A DNA stretch of 64,000 bases, from NCBI RefSeq assembly GCF_010119975.1, contig NZ_CP048222.1, positions 8,842,501-8,906,500 of the forward strand. The letters are read 5' to 3'. The notes under the pieces were generated by a model. That model was not told where the DNA came from and ran no database searches. It saw only the letters and a program-made list of their open reading frames with translations. This DNA comes from Rhodocytophaga rosea (GTDB lineage Bacteria > Bacteroidota > Bacteroidia > Cytophagales > 172606-1). The position numbers and the translations under genes are program-made. Position 1 is the first letter of the stretch. The number at the start of each line of letters is the position of its first letter. Shown piece after piece: positions 54,030-63,280 of this stretch.

Positions 54030-54470
54030 CTACTTTGAAGATTCCTTAATGTAACTATTTCTCCCATTTTTAATAATAAATACAAGTAGCACCTTAGCAG
54101 CCTTAGATGCATTGGTATTTTTAGTCAGCGAGTGTAACACGTTGCGTTTCTCATAGAACATTTTTCCTTCTCCAAAGGCGACGGGCTCTTTTTTGTCTAG
54201 CCCAATCAATACCTCCCCTTCTAATATATAGCCGAATATTTCACAATCATGGCGATGCGCAATGGTATCTGTTGCCCCTGGCGCTAGTGTCAGGATGGAG
54301 GATTCAACTTTGAACTCTTTCAGCTGGGGGTCACTGAGCATTTGTGAGAGTACTGGGGAGAAACTCAAAGGCTCCTCCTTAGTGCTTTCTTTCGTGGAAT
54401 GATGTTGGCCTTTAACTGGTGCAGCAAGTAGAAGGAGAAATACCATCAATATAGTCAGGGATACGTTCAT
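54030..54470 (-). CDS. Exported cupin-domain protein
   Basis: 146 residues from the Met at 54470, which places the signal peptide (MNVSLTILMVFLLLLAAPVKG) at the N terminus; an in-frame Met 22 codons upstream would bury it. Single cupin barrel: IAHRHDCEIFGYILEGEVLIGL holds the H-x-H-x4-E-type metal ligands and FYEKRNVLHSLTKN the C-terminal His. Periplasmic cupins of this type are often annotated as quercetinase-like or sensing proteins; substrate unknown. Confidence 0.82.
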   Translation of the reverse strand: MNVSLTILMVFLLLLAAPVKGQHHSTKESTKEEPLSFSPVLSQMLSDPQLKEFKVESSILTLAPGATDTIAHRHDCEIFGYILEGEVLIGLDKKEPVAFGEGKMFYEKRNVLHSLTKNTNASKAAKVLLVFIIKNGRNSYIKESSK

Positions 54471-54764
54471 ATAATATGCGTTTAGGATTGGTTTGCTTTT
54501 TTCTTCAATCATTTCTTGGGTAAACTTATTAGGCAATTATTTAACCTTTATAGCGCAGATATCACAAAAGCGAGTAGTCCGGTATATTGCCTTTTCAACA
54601 CCTGATCCCTTTAAACAAAAAAACTTACTGGACTTTTCTCGAAAAAGTGGATGATAAGTTAAGCGCTTAATGATAGTAAATTTGTAATTAAATGAAAAGC
54701 TATGATTATGTTTTAGAACATATGTTTATGTTAAAAATTATTCCCTGGACTTGCAACAAAATAG
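54471..54764. other. Intergenic stretch with a solo IS end
   Basis: GTGGATGATAAGTTAAGCG at 54647-54665 resembles the terminal repeat of the adjacent IS3 element, in the same orientation as that element's left end but about 120 bases outside it. No gene. Confidence 0.5.
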
Positions 54765-54775
54765 TGGACAATAAA

Positions 54776-55978
54776 TTAAGCTGTGTTTTGATGTTGATTT
54801 AATAATTTTTCCATTTGAGCAGTGCTCCTGTATCCTAAAGCAGAATGTAGCCTTTTTCGATTGTAAAACACTTCCAGATATTCAAAGATAACCACTCTGG
54901 CTTCTTGCTGATTAGCAAAACTTGAACTGTAAACACACTCTGTCTTTAAAGTTTTAAAGAAACTTTCTGCTACTGCGTATCCCAACAGTACCTTTTCGAC
55001 TCATGCTTTGACTGATAACAGGAACTAGCTTTAGCTGACCTCTAAATTCTTCAGAACCATACTGTACGCCACGGTCTGAGTGAAAGATTAATGGGTGTAC
55101 AACAGGCCTATTTTTCAAGGCCATATGCAAGGCTGCTACTGTAGTAACCCTTGTTTGCATTGTAGTGCTTAAGGCCCAGCCTACAACCTTTCTATCTGCC
55201 AGGTCCATTATTATAGTCAAATAAAGCCTGCCTGTCATAGTTTTTATATAGGTGATATCTGATACCCAGGCCTATCCTGTAGCTGCGGCTGAGAAGTTGC
55301 GATCTAACAGGTTATCACTTACCATGTAGTTATGTATTGAATCTGTTGTCACTTTAAATCTTCTTGTCTGTTTTGTTCGCAAGTGAGCTTTTTTCATTAG
55401 ACGAGCCACTCTTGGTCTTGATACAGAAAAAGAATTAATTTTTAATTGCTACCTGATCCTAGGGCTGCCATATGTACACTTACTATCTACATATATCTCT
55501 GTGATCTTTTTACTAAATTGCTCATTTTCAATATCTCGCATAGAAGGTTTGTTTTTAAGATAGGCATAGAATTCGCTTTTGCTCACTTTCAGTACATTGC
55601 ACATCATCTCAATGGGAAATAAGATTTTATGGTCCTTTATGAAGCGGAAGATTTCCCATCGTTCCTGGAGAAGATGCTTACGGCCTTTTTTGGACCTGCC
55701 TACGTTGTGAGCATCGGCTCCATATCGCGTTCAAGTTCTGCTACCCGTAATTGCTTTTTAAGTAAGGCTATTTCTGCTTCTTGTGCGGTAAGTTTGGGCT
55801 TGCCATGACCAGGAAAACCGCCTTCTTTCTTGTCCAGATATTCTTTACGCCAGCGATAAATTAAATCCGGACTTATATCTAATTCTCTGGCTAGCTGGCC
55901 ATAATCTGTACGGCTCTTGCTTAACTCTACGGTCATGAGCTTAAACTCTTTATCAAATTTTCTTCTTCCTTGGGGCAT
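54776..55978 (-). pseudogene. IS3 element B transposase, disrupted
   Basis: OrfA (MPQGRRKFDKEFKLMTVELSKS, helix-turn-helix, leucine zipper ALLKKQLRVAELERD) is stopped by the hairpin insert at 55692-55721. OrfB (FIKDHKILFPIEMMCNVLKVSKSEFYAYL, WVSDITYIKTMTGRLYLTIIMDLADRKVVGWA, HSDRGVQYGSEEFR) has a TAG at about 55274 and two single-A losses near 54987 and 54996 in [20 protein letters not shown]. Not functional. Confidence 0.85.
55692..55721 (+). repeat. Mini-hairpin insert 5 (30 bp)
   Basis: Plus strand begins GGACCTGCCTACG and ends GAGCATCGGCTCC. It lies in IS3 element B between codons for AELERDI and the AAAAAAG slippery string at the OrfA-OrfB junction, the same functional position as insert 1 in the unrelated element A. 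Confidence 0.82.
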
Positions 55979-56036
55979 ACGATTAGGTTACAATTTTTCG
56001 CTTAACTTAATGTCCACTTCAATGTAGCAGGTTCAC

Positions 56037-56846
56037 TTATGCGTTTATTTGACTCATGATCAATTTATCGATTTGCTTGTCGGATAGAATCCTTCTCAAA
56101 AATAACAAAAGTGAAGAGGCCATTTGTGAAGTGGTATATCTTGTTTTTAGGCTTTTTGCTTCTATTCCTTTCCTGACAAGGTTAGCTATCACGATTGGCT
56201 CCACAACATCCTTAGATAGACGGGTAAATACATGGTGTGTTTTAGTGGCCAGTTCTTTATAAGCGGTATGTCCCGATACTTTCAGGAGAATATCGGTTGC
56301 AACATTGCCCCATTCGGATTGAGTAGCTCCCAACGATCACATCGATACCGAATTCCCTGACTTCATTTCGCATACTATCGCTCAAGGCCTCCAGGGCAAA
56401 CTTGCTGGCATGATACCACCCCTTAGTGGAAAAGCAATTTTACCCCCAACAGAGGAAATGTTAACAATCTTAACGTATGTATTTTCCCGCATTTTGGGCA
56501 GTACCAGTTGTGCTAAACGCATGGCACCACATACATTTACTTCGAGTTGATAACATGCCTCTTCCATAGGTATGTCTTCAATGGAACCTTCCAAACCAAA
56601 GCCTGCCTTGTTAACTAAAATTTCAATGCTTCCTGCCTGTTTGAAAATTTGGTTTTTAGCCTCCTTCACACTTTCTTCTTTTGTAATTTCCAAGGCAATG
56701 GGTTGGATGCCGTAGGCTTTCAGGTCTTGCATTTTTTCCGATCTGCGTGCAGCCCCATACATCTGGTAGCCGTTTTGTGCTAAATAAATTGCGGTTGCTT
56801 TGCCAATTCCTGCCGAAGCGCCTGTAACAAAAACTGTCTTTTTCAT
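56037..56846 (-). pseudogene. SDR oxidoreductase, frameshifted
   Basis: Starts MKKTVFVTGASAGIGKATAIYLAQNG (cofactor loop T-G-A-S-A-G-I-G) and includes ILVNKAGFG and NISSVGGK. Near 56415 bases are lost in the LRGG-W-YHASKFALEAL active-site segment, and near 56325 a loss of about 8 bases removes IEP of the PG motif before GATQSEWGNVA. The rest runs to SQINA. Retinol-dehydrogenase-like SDR; inactive. Confidence 0.85.
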
Positions 56847-57085
56847 ATCTATAAAATTTATAGTACAAAGATGCATTGGCCTTGCCAGGCGTAGTTTGTT
56901 GAAAAGTTCAAGTTTTAATGCTGAAAAGGTCAAAGCTGACTTACCCTTTAAAAGCTGAAAGTAAACAAGAGAGCAGATTTGAATTTACAATCGGGAGTTA
57001 ATTATAAGGGGAGAATAAATTGGCTGATTTCTAATCCTTTTCCAATCCTGCTCAGCCATATACGCTAGTGAATCGGTCATAGCTT

Positions 57086-57544
57086 TTATGATTGTAAAAA
57101 CGCTTTCATTTGATGAGGCATCGGATAACTCCCTTGCATTCTTCTCATCAGCACTACTTCACCTAAGTGAAAAGAAAGATGCATGGCTAGTTCTTGAATG
57201 ATTTTTAACTTATCTGTTACATCTTCATCTGAAGCTGATAGCAAATCTACTACCCTTTCTATGTCCTGCAATTGCTTTTTAAACTTCTCCACCCCTTCTT
57301 GTAAGATGGCTTCACTGGGTGGGACTATTTCGCTAACCCAAGTATCTACTTCACTAAGGTGCTTTTCTGGAATAGCACCTTGCAAACAGCCTATTTGATA
57401 AGCTTGCCAGGCAATTAAATGATTGAGTATTTGCCAGACACTGGTGGGAAATTGATCCTGAAAAGCACCACTGTTTGCAACAGTTAAATTGTCAAATGCT
57501 TTGTAAGTATCAAATACATCCTTAAATATAGACTTATTCATCAT
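57086..57544 (-). CDS. DinB family protein
   Basis: 152 residues, four-helix DinB/YfiT-like bundle with the metal-binding His pattern: HLIAWQ (helix 2) and H-L-S-F-H-L-G-E (C-terminal helix). The family includes thiol-dependent and damage-inducible metalloproteins; the substrate here is unknown. Single gene, intact. Confidence 0.85.
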   Translation of the reverse strand: MMNKSIFKDVFDTYKAFDNLTVANSGAFQDQFPTSVWQILNHLIAWQAYQIGCLQGAIPEKHLSEVDTWVSEIVPPSEAILQEGVEKFKKQLQDIERVVDLLSASDEDVTDKLKIIQELAMHLSFHLGEVVLMRRMQGSYPMPHQMKAFLQS

Positions 57545-58227
57545 TATTTCTTCCCTTTATGCTTCTGTACTAAAGGTTCACACTCATCCGGCCGAGTATA
57601 GTATGGTGATCAAAGGAGGCAGGAGGGTCGAATTTAGTTTGTGCCCGGCATGGAAGGTACATTTGAAGGAAAGGTACCATTATTATCCAAGGGGTGCAAG
57701 TATCCAGTATGTGAACCTGGCCTGATTGGTAGCCTGCAAAAATTAGGCTTCCTCCTTATAAAGTTGAATGATTTACCTTTTGCAGGCTACTTTTATAAGT
57801 AAATAGAAGGTCAAAGGGAGAATTATTATATATGGCATCAATGGATTCAAGCAGAGATACCTCCTTCCTATTGAGTAGTTTCAAGAAAGGGTGGTTAAAT
57901 TAACCTCACATTTTGAATTACTCCCAATTGTGATGGTTTTTCTTCTTACTGCCTGACCGAAAAATGGGGTATGACACCATAAGGCGTTAAAAAAGGGGGT
58001 TAGGTTTGCATTTGGCTCCCTATATCCTCACCTGGATACTTTTGGTAGGTAAACCCGAAAAATACATCCTTTTCCAAAGGTGCTTTCCACTTGGGTTCTC
58101 TATCCAGCTTGATGAAGCATTTTTTGACCAGGTAGAGGCCTACCCAGAGCCTTGTACATGGGAATGTAATCGCTTGAAGAGGGAAAATAACTGCTTTTGC
58201 TATTCCGCACTTAATTCTAATCCATTA
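57545..58227. other. Intergenic stretch with a long-range inverted repeat
   Basis: GTAGCCTGCAAAA (57729-57741) and its reverse complement (57778-57790) form a 13-bp stem with a 36-base loop. An open frame at 58006-58245 (79 codons, plus) runs into the IS5 end and shows no family features; it may be a relic. No supportable gene. Confidence 0.45.
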
Positions 58228-58319
58228 GAAGGTGTTTGGAAATAGAAGAGAGGTTTTTTAGGATTTTGGAAAAAGACTATCAGCCGGTAACTTGAGTTTG
58301 CGAAACAAAAAGTTACTCC

Positions 58320-59108
58320 ATGTATGAATTACATGAAAATCTGACTGATAGTCAATGGCAAGTTATTAAAAACATAGTAGATGATGGACGAAAGAGAAAA
58401 GTTTGTTTAAAGCGTGTAGTGGATGCCTGCCTGTGGCTGACCAGAACCGGAAGTCAGTGGCGGAATTTGTCTCAGACCCATTATCCTGTATGGCAAACGG
58501 TAGCTTATTATTTTTATAAGTGGCAAGATAATGGGGTCTGGCAACAAGTGCGGGCGATGTTAGTGAAAAAGGAACGAGAAAGACAGGGACGACAAGCAGA
58601 GCCTTCCAGAGTGGCTATTGATAGCCAAAGTGTTAAACAGTGTGGTTGCTTTTCTGAGCAGGTAGGTGTAGATGGTAATAAGAAAATAGATGGTAGGAAA
58701 CGGCATTTGGCGGTTGATAACTTAGGACTTCCCTGGGCTGTTTATGTAGGAGCTGCTAATGAGTCTGATGCCGTAGCAGGCTTTGAATTATTACCACAAC
58801 TCAAAAGCTGTAGACGGCTAAGTTTGATCTGTGCCGATGCAGCTTATAAAGGTGAGTTTGTCTCTTATGCTTATTATTATGGGTGGAAAGTAGACATCTC
58901 ACAAAAGCCTCCTTCCAAGCAAGGATTTATTCCTCAAAAGGGAAGGTGGCAAGTGGAAAGATCTGGACCTGCTACGAGTGTGCATCGGCTCCATGCCTGG
59001 CTGAATCATTATCGAAGATTAGCTAAAGATTATGAAAGAACTCCTGCTTCTGCTGTCTGTTTTATAGAATTAGCTTTTATCAATATCATTTTATCAAAAA
59101 TACCTTAA
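58320..59108 (+). CDS. IS5 transposase with nine-residue hairpin-encoded insertion
   Basis: 262 residues. DDE: AIDSQSVKQCG, LICADAAYKG and the Glu of GRWQVERS. Directly after VERS the protein reads GPATSVHRL before HAWLNHYRRLAKDYE, whereas IS5 relatives run VERS/T-H/Y-A/G-W-LN without a gap (compare the element at 41886). The insert is in frame, so the gene is open, but it lies next to the catalytic Glu and probably impairs activity. Confidence 0.88.
   Translation: MYELHENLTDSQWQVIKNIVDDGRKRKVCLKRVVDACLWLTRTGSQWRNLSQTHYPVWQTVAYYFYKWQDNGVWQQVRAMLVKKERERQGRQAEPSRVAIDSQSVKQCGCFSEQVGVDGNKKIDGRKRHLAVDNLGLPWAVYVGAANESDAVAGFELLPQLKSCRRLSLICADAAYKGEFVSYAYYYGWKVDISQKPPSKQGFIPQKGRWQVERSGPATSVHRLHAWLNHYRRLAKDYERTPASAVCFIELAFINIILSKIP
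58965..58992 (+). repeat. Mini-hairpin insert 6 (28 bp)
   Basis: Begins GGACCTGCTACGAGTG and ends GCATCGGCTCC. Net addition is 27 bases if the final C belongs to the target, giving an in-frame insertion in the IS5 transposase. Confidence 0.82.
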
Positions 59109-59353
59109 CTTATTTCCAAACACCTTCTTATACTGCACAGAAAATACTATCTCCTCTCCAATAGGTTGACAAGCGAGGGTAATTGATAATCATTCATTAT
59201 TGATACTATAAACTTTAAAATCCTTGATGGGAAAGCAAACGTTTCTCTTCTCTCTACCTCTGATTAAAATAGCAAAATAAGTAATGTCATTCCACTAAGT
59301 TACTTTCTGAGTTGAATGGCATTAATAGTATAAATATTTAATTAACCTCAACA

Positions 59354-60172
59354 ATGAAAAAACTTTATAGTGCTTTCTTATCAGTAATAGTCTGTGGTTA
59401 TCTTTCTTCTTGTGGATTTGAAAGAATAGATGCAGGACATGTGGGTGTAAAGGTAAAGCAGTTTGGTGATGATAAAGGTGTAGATGAGGTAGTACAGGTA
59501 ACAGGTACTGTATTTTATAATCCTTTCACAGAATCTATTTTTGAATTTCCTACTTATACTCAGCATAAAGAGTACCAGCCATTTGTAGTAAATTCCAGGG
59601 ACGCTTCTGAATTTACTGTTGCTCCATCCATCAACTATTATGTAAAGGCTGAGAAAGTACCTTCTATTTTTAAACAGTATCGCAAGCAATTACCCGAACT
59701 AGAAGAAGCATTCATAAAAACAGCTACCCTGGAAGCGTACCGGATCGCTACCAATAATTATACAGCAGATTCGCTGATGAGCAACAGAGATAGATTTGAG
59801 GCCAAAGTAAAAGAATTGCTTTCAAAGCAGTTAGAGCCGGAAGGATTTATTCTCCAGCAGTTAACCTCCTCCCTTACGCCTCCTCAAAGCTTACGTGATG
59901 CCATCAATGCAAAGAATATGGCCATACAAAAAGCCATGCAAGTAGAAAATGAGGTCAAAAAAGAGCAAGCACAAGCACAAATTAACGTTGCCAAAGCAAG
60001 AGGCGATGCAGAAGCACTACGTATACAAGCCGATGCAGAAGCATATGCCAATGAGAAAAGACAGGCTTCTCTTACTCCATTAGTAGTCCAGCAGCAGTTT
60101 ATTCAGAAATGGAATGGTGTTTTACCGCAATATGGTAGTGTTCCACAGATTTTTAGGGATGTCTCTAAATAA
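59354..60172 (+). CDS. SPFH/prohibitin-domain lipoprotein
   Basis: 272 residues. Lipoprotein signal ending YLSS-C20, then a Band 7/SPFH domain (ERIDAGHVGVKVKQFG, YNPFTESIFEFPTYTQ, VAPSINYYV) and a long C-terminal helix rich in Ala, Glu and Lys (KAMQVENEVKKEQAQAQINVAKARGDAEALRIQADAEAYA), the typical coiled coil. Such proteins form ring-like membrane scaffolds; a lipid anchor instead of a membrane helix is typical of Bacteroidota versions. Single gene, no NfeD partner. Confidence 0.9.
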   Translation: MKKLYSAFLSVIVCGYLSSCGFERIDAGHVGVKVKQFGDDKGVDEVVQVTGTVFYNPFTESIFEFPTYTQHKEYQPFVVNSRDASEFTVAPSINYYVKAEKVPSIFKQYRKQLPELEEAFIKTATLEAYRIATNNYTADSLMSNRDRFEAKVKELLSKQLEPEGFILQQLTSSLTPPQSLRDAINAKNMAIQKAMQVENEVKKEQAQAQINVAKARGDAEALRIQADAEAYANEKRQASLTPLVVQQQFIQKWNGVLPQYGSVPQIFRDVSK

Positions 60173-60764
60173 ATTATAAAAATCAATAATAAAAGGGGTT
60201 TACATTGGCTGTTCTACTACAGGTAGTCGAAAGCACCTTCTAAATAGAATAGTTGAACAAAAATCAGATTATGTAAGTGAAAGCATTGTAGGGCAAGGGT
60301 AAATACATTTCCAATAAAAACTTTTGAAGACTATATTTTCTACTTTTGCACATTTGTCCAGTATCAAGAAAGGAGAAGTAAATGTAACTAGTATACAGCC
60401 GATGTAACAACCTTTTCTTGATAGTGTATGTGATGAAAAAAGGGGGAAATTAAGGTATGTAACTATTCTTCTCTCCTCTTGACTTCTAACATGACTGATT
60501 TTTTGTCAATCTATATCCGGACAAGCCCAGGTCAGTCCTAATATGGCTATCCTACAATCACGCTTAACTTAGTGTCCATTTTTTTGCTAACTCCAGGTTT
60601 TACTACCTCTCGCTCTGCTCAAACTAATTTTATACTATTGAAAATGGGCTCGCAATATTTTGCAGCCCATTTTGAAGTTTACAATTAATGACACCTATTT
60701 AATCAAAGTTAAATTCGGTAGAAGCACATTATACTATAAGGCTGTCAATTACCTATTAAATACT
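60173..60764. other. Decayed intergenic DNA with IS remnants
   Basis: Contains a diverged repeat shared with 23319-23358 (60491-60531) and a solo IS3-B end CGCTTAACTTAGTGTCCA at 60561-60578. A string AAAAAAGGGGGAAAT near 60436 resembles the end of element A. No gene. Confidence 0.5.
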
Positions 60765-61877
60765 CTAAGCATACATGTTCCAAGAATAGGTCATCTGATA
60801 CTGTCCGCCATAGCCATTATAAGTCACTACATGTTGTGGACTGTAGGTATTTCCACTCCAGCGAGCAGTAAGGGAGGGAATGCTACAGGAAAGAGCAGGT
60901 CCTCCAAAAATCTCATCGCCTACTATGTTTTTAAACAGAGTAAAAGCGGCACCTACAGCAGCGCCAACCACAGCCCCTATAATAGCTCCCACTGGTCCGC
61001 CACTCGATCCAATGGCTATTCCCACGGCTGCAGCCAAAGCAGCGGTTATTTCCTTCTCAACACTTTTAGTAAGATTATATAAATATTCCCAAAAGTCTCC
61101 CTTGTCCTGCTCGGCTAATACTGGCGTTACCCAATAAGTCTTTGGAAAAGCAGTCCCTTCATTGAGATTAAAATAGGTGAAGCGCAGAGGGGGTGAATAG
61201 TTTTTTTGTTGACCATCACTGGTAAAAGTTTGTACTGAAAAGTCCTTCACTGTTTTGGTGTCCCCGTTTTCGTCTGCTGAAGCTCCGCCAAGTCTCATTT
61301 CATCACTCGCTTCTAACCCGGCAATTCCATCACTGGTTCTGTCTCTACAGACAACTGTATGAATCCTGAATTCTAAATTGTCGGTGGGTGCTGTAGCAGC
61401 TAAATTACTAATTTTTGCTTCTCCATTACTTTTTGCTTCTCCACCAAGAATAGTAGAGGTTGGTAGTAAGACATCACCATGTACTTTAGTAAGGCCCTTG
61501 AGGTGATCTGCGGAAAATTTAAGATGTTGTGGGAAAAGAATGGCCTTAGCCTGAGACTCTATAGATTCTGCCTTTGTTAGATCCACTTCGGATAAATCTC
61601 CATAATGGGCTACCCGTTTTTCTTTAGATGCCTTAATCCGTCTCATAATTTTTATCATGGCAATCTGTTTCTTCTCCTCGGAAAGTATTCGAAAGCGGGC
61701 TGCTATGATTTGTTCAAACGAAGTAGGATCGGCTGCAAGTGGATACTTGGTAGGATCTTGATGATTGGCGGCTACTTTCTCAATAGCTAGTTCCAATTTT
61801 AGCATGACATGCTTTACAATTGCACGCAATTTAGGATCGACAAGTTGTGTGCTGTCTGAGATGGTTATTTGTTCCAT
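60765..61877 (-). CDS. Hypothetical protein with glycine-zipper segment
   Basis: 370 residues, no signal peptide. Helical, charged N-terminal half (LRAIVKHVMLKLELAIEKVAANHQDP, KKQIAMIKIMRRIKASKEKRV), a middle beta-rich domain (NLEFRIHTVVCRDRTSDGIAGLEASDEMRLGG...TVKDFSVQTF), then a glycine-zipper/alanine-rich membrane-like stretch (about 272-316, GxxxG repeats such as GGPVGAIIGAVVGAAVGAAF) and a short C-terminal beta segment with aromatic residues. The zipper resembles membrane-inserting toxins or pore proteins, but no known family was recognised. The middle domain pattern 'DE.RLGG...' recurs in predicted eukaryote-like or toxin-associated proteins, which is only suggestive. Confidence 0.65.
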   Translation of the reverse strand: MEQITISDSTQLVDPKLRAIVKHVMLKLELAIEKVAANHQDPTKYPLAADPTSFEQIIAARFRILSEEKKQIAMIKIMRRIKASKEKRVAHYGDLSEVDLTKAESIESQAKAILFPQHLKFSADHLKGLTKVHGDVLLPTSTILGGEAKSNGEAKISNLAATAPTDNLEFRIHTVVCRDRTSDGIAGLEASDEMRLGGASADENGDTKTVKDFSVQTFTSDGQQKNYSPPLRFTYFNLNEGTAFPKTYWVTPVLAEQDKGDFWEYLYNLTKSVEKEITAALAAAVGIAIGSSGGPVGAIIGAVVGAAVGAAFTLFKNIVGDEIFGGPALSCSIPSLTARWSGNTYSPQHVVTYNGYGGQYQMTYSWNMYA

Positions 61878-62426
61878 AAGATAAAATGTTTAATTATTTG
61901 AAAATGAGTAAGATGATTGAACTAAAGGCAAATGAGTAGAATTCAAACGAAGCCCATTGGATTTTTTTGCTTTGATATAGGATCGTTAGCGGTTCCCTTG
62001 GATGGAAATCCAGGTATGGATTGTCTACTTCTTTTAATGGATGGGTGTAGGTTGAACTTCAGCCAAGCCCTACCGAGGCGCGCTTCTCGTCAAGGCTTTT
62101 AGAATTTGTTTAGTGAAGGTAGTTAGGCAAGCCGTAGCATGATAATACTGTTTCACAATTGGCACTTAGTAGTTAGCAAGTGGTCATTCTGAAGGGATAA
62201 GTGTGTTGGCAAGAGCCATCAACTTAAACAGGAAAGAGAGTCGGTGCATGGCACTTTGGCAACTTGAGGGCTTAGTCAGATTCTTCCAGCAGATCGTGCC
62301 TACTAAGGGAAGCATACCTGCAAGGTAATCGACTAGATAAATGTTTAAGCAGAAAAATAGATGTACAAATATTTGTTATTGCTTTTGAGCCGTATTATGA
62401 AAGGCAATTAGAAGTAAATCCATTTC

Positions 62427-62466
62427 CCCCTTTGGCTTTACTTCTAATGTGTCTAATATATTGGGA
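62427..62466 (+). repeat. 40-bp dispersed repeat, copy 2
   Basis: Matches 27223-27262 at about 36 of 40 positions. In this copy the first half is also one arm of an 11-bp inverted repeat. Confidence 0.6.
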
Positions 62467-62517
62467 GGGCCTGAATCAATGGTATGAACCCCGGGACAGA
62501 GCTCCGAACCCTTGTTT

Positions 62518-62534
62518 CCGAGGCAGAGCCTCGG
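62518..62534. repeat. GC-rich hairpin CCGAGGC-AGA-GCCTCGG
   Basis: Perfect 7-bp stem with a 3-base loop in AT-rich surroundings, about 160 bases before the lipoprotein start. It may be a REP-like sequence or a terminator of something upstream. Confidence 0.45.
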
Positions 62535-62691
62535 GGAATTAAACCACTAATGATTAAATAGATAACAGATTCATCAAATTTTTAAATATACATTTGTGTG
62601 TATATATGGTTTACTCTTCAAACAAAAACATTGAATGCACGTACAATCAATAAAAGCTGAAGAATACATTCTTCTTTCAACTCTGTTTACG

Positions 62692-63111
62692 ATGCAATCT
62701 TTATCATTTACTTTGAAACAAATAAGATATTTCAATCTGCTTACTCTAATTGTGCTGTTGATTAACTCTTCCTGTAAAAAGGATGATGTATCGCGCAATG
62801 ACTTTACTGGCCGCTACGATCTAACAGAAAATAGTATTACCCAAGGCAGTAGCCGCACCTATGAAATCAATATCAGGCGTTCTTCACAGGGCAATGATCA
62901 GGTAATTATTGAGAATTTCTATGGGGCAGGGATTACGGTGAATGCCACATTAAGCAATACGCGTATCACTATTGCTGAACAGGAATCGGGTAATTTTATC
63001 CTACAAGGAATTGGTGCCTTAAATGGCTCAGAATTGACCTTAACCTTTGATGTAGAAACTAAAGGGACCTCCATCATTGACTATTGTACAGCTACTGGTA
63101 CACGAAAGTAA
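62692..63111 (+). CDS. Small lipoprotein, unknown function
   Basis: 139 residues from the ATG at 62692; this start puts the hydrophobic segment and lipobox LINSS-C28 at the right distance, whereas an upstream in-frame Met at 62635 adds a polar tail. The mature part (FTGRYDLTENSITQGSSRTYEINIRRSSQ, ITVNATLSNTRITI, LNGSELTLTFDVE) is an all-beta lipocalin-like pattern often seen in Bacteroidota lipoproteins. Function unknown. Confidence 0.78.
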   Translation: MQSLSFTLKQIRYFNLLTLIVLLINSSCKKDDVSRNDFTGRYDLTENSITQGSSRTYEINIRRSSQGNDQVIIENFYGAGITVNATLSNTRITIAEQESGNFILQGIGALNGSELTLTFDVETKGTSIIDYCTATGTRK

Positions 63112-63280
63112 GATTAAGATTCTTCATTAGCCATTGTTTACTGCTATTTAAGCTTATGAAAATTACCTACTAGTCAATTGGTTACTTAAAATGGGTAGTC
63201 AAAATAACTCCTCTCTAAAATATCTAGAATCATGTAAGGCTAGTGGTGAACTGTGTTGATAAATAAGGGTGATAAAAGGC

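Larger units (their letters stand above)
54765..56016 (-). mobile_element. IS3-family element B
   Basis: 1,252 bp. Ends TGGACAATAAATTAAGC and, read inward from the right, TGGACATTAAGTTAAGCG. Carries a broken transposase and one hairpin insert. Solo copies of its end occur at 16308, 54647 and 60561. No target duplication found. Confidence 0.82.
58228..59127 (+). mobile_element. IS5-family element C with in-frame hairpin
   Basis: 900 bp. Perfect 17-bp inverted repeats GAAGGTGTTTGGAAATA, target duplication TTA (58225-58227 and 59128-59130). About 27 bp longer than expected because of the hairpin insert at 58965-58992. Confidence 0.93.
61878..62691. other. Long intergenic region with hairpins and a dispersed repeat
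   Basis: About 800 bases without a supportable gene. It holds the inverted repeat TTAGAAGTAAA/TTTACTTCTAA (62408-62418 and 62437-62447), the second copy of the 40-bp repeat (62427-62466), and a hairpin CCGAGGC-AGA-GCCTCGG (62518-62534). Confidence 0.5.

Noticed and set aside
58006-58245. 79-codon plus-strand frame ending in the IS5 terminus
   Set aside because: It runs across the IS boundary and has no recognisable motif; at best a relic.
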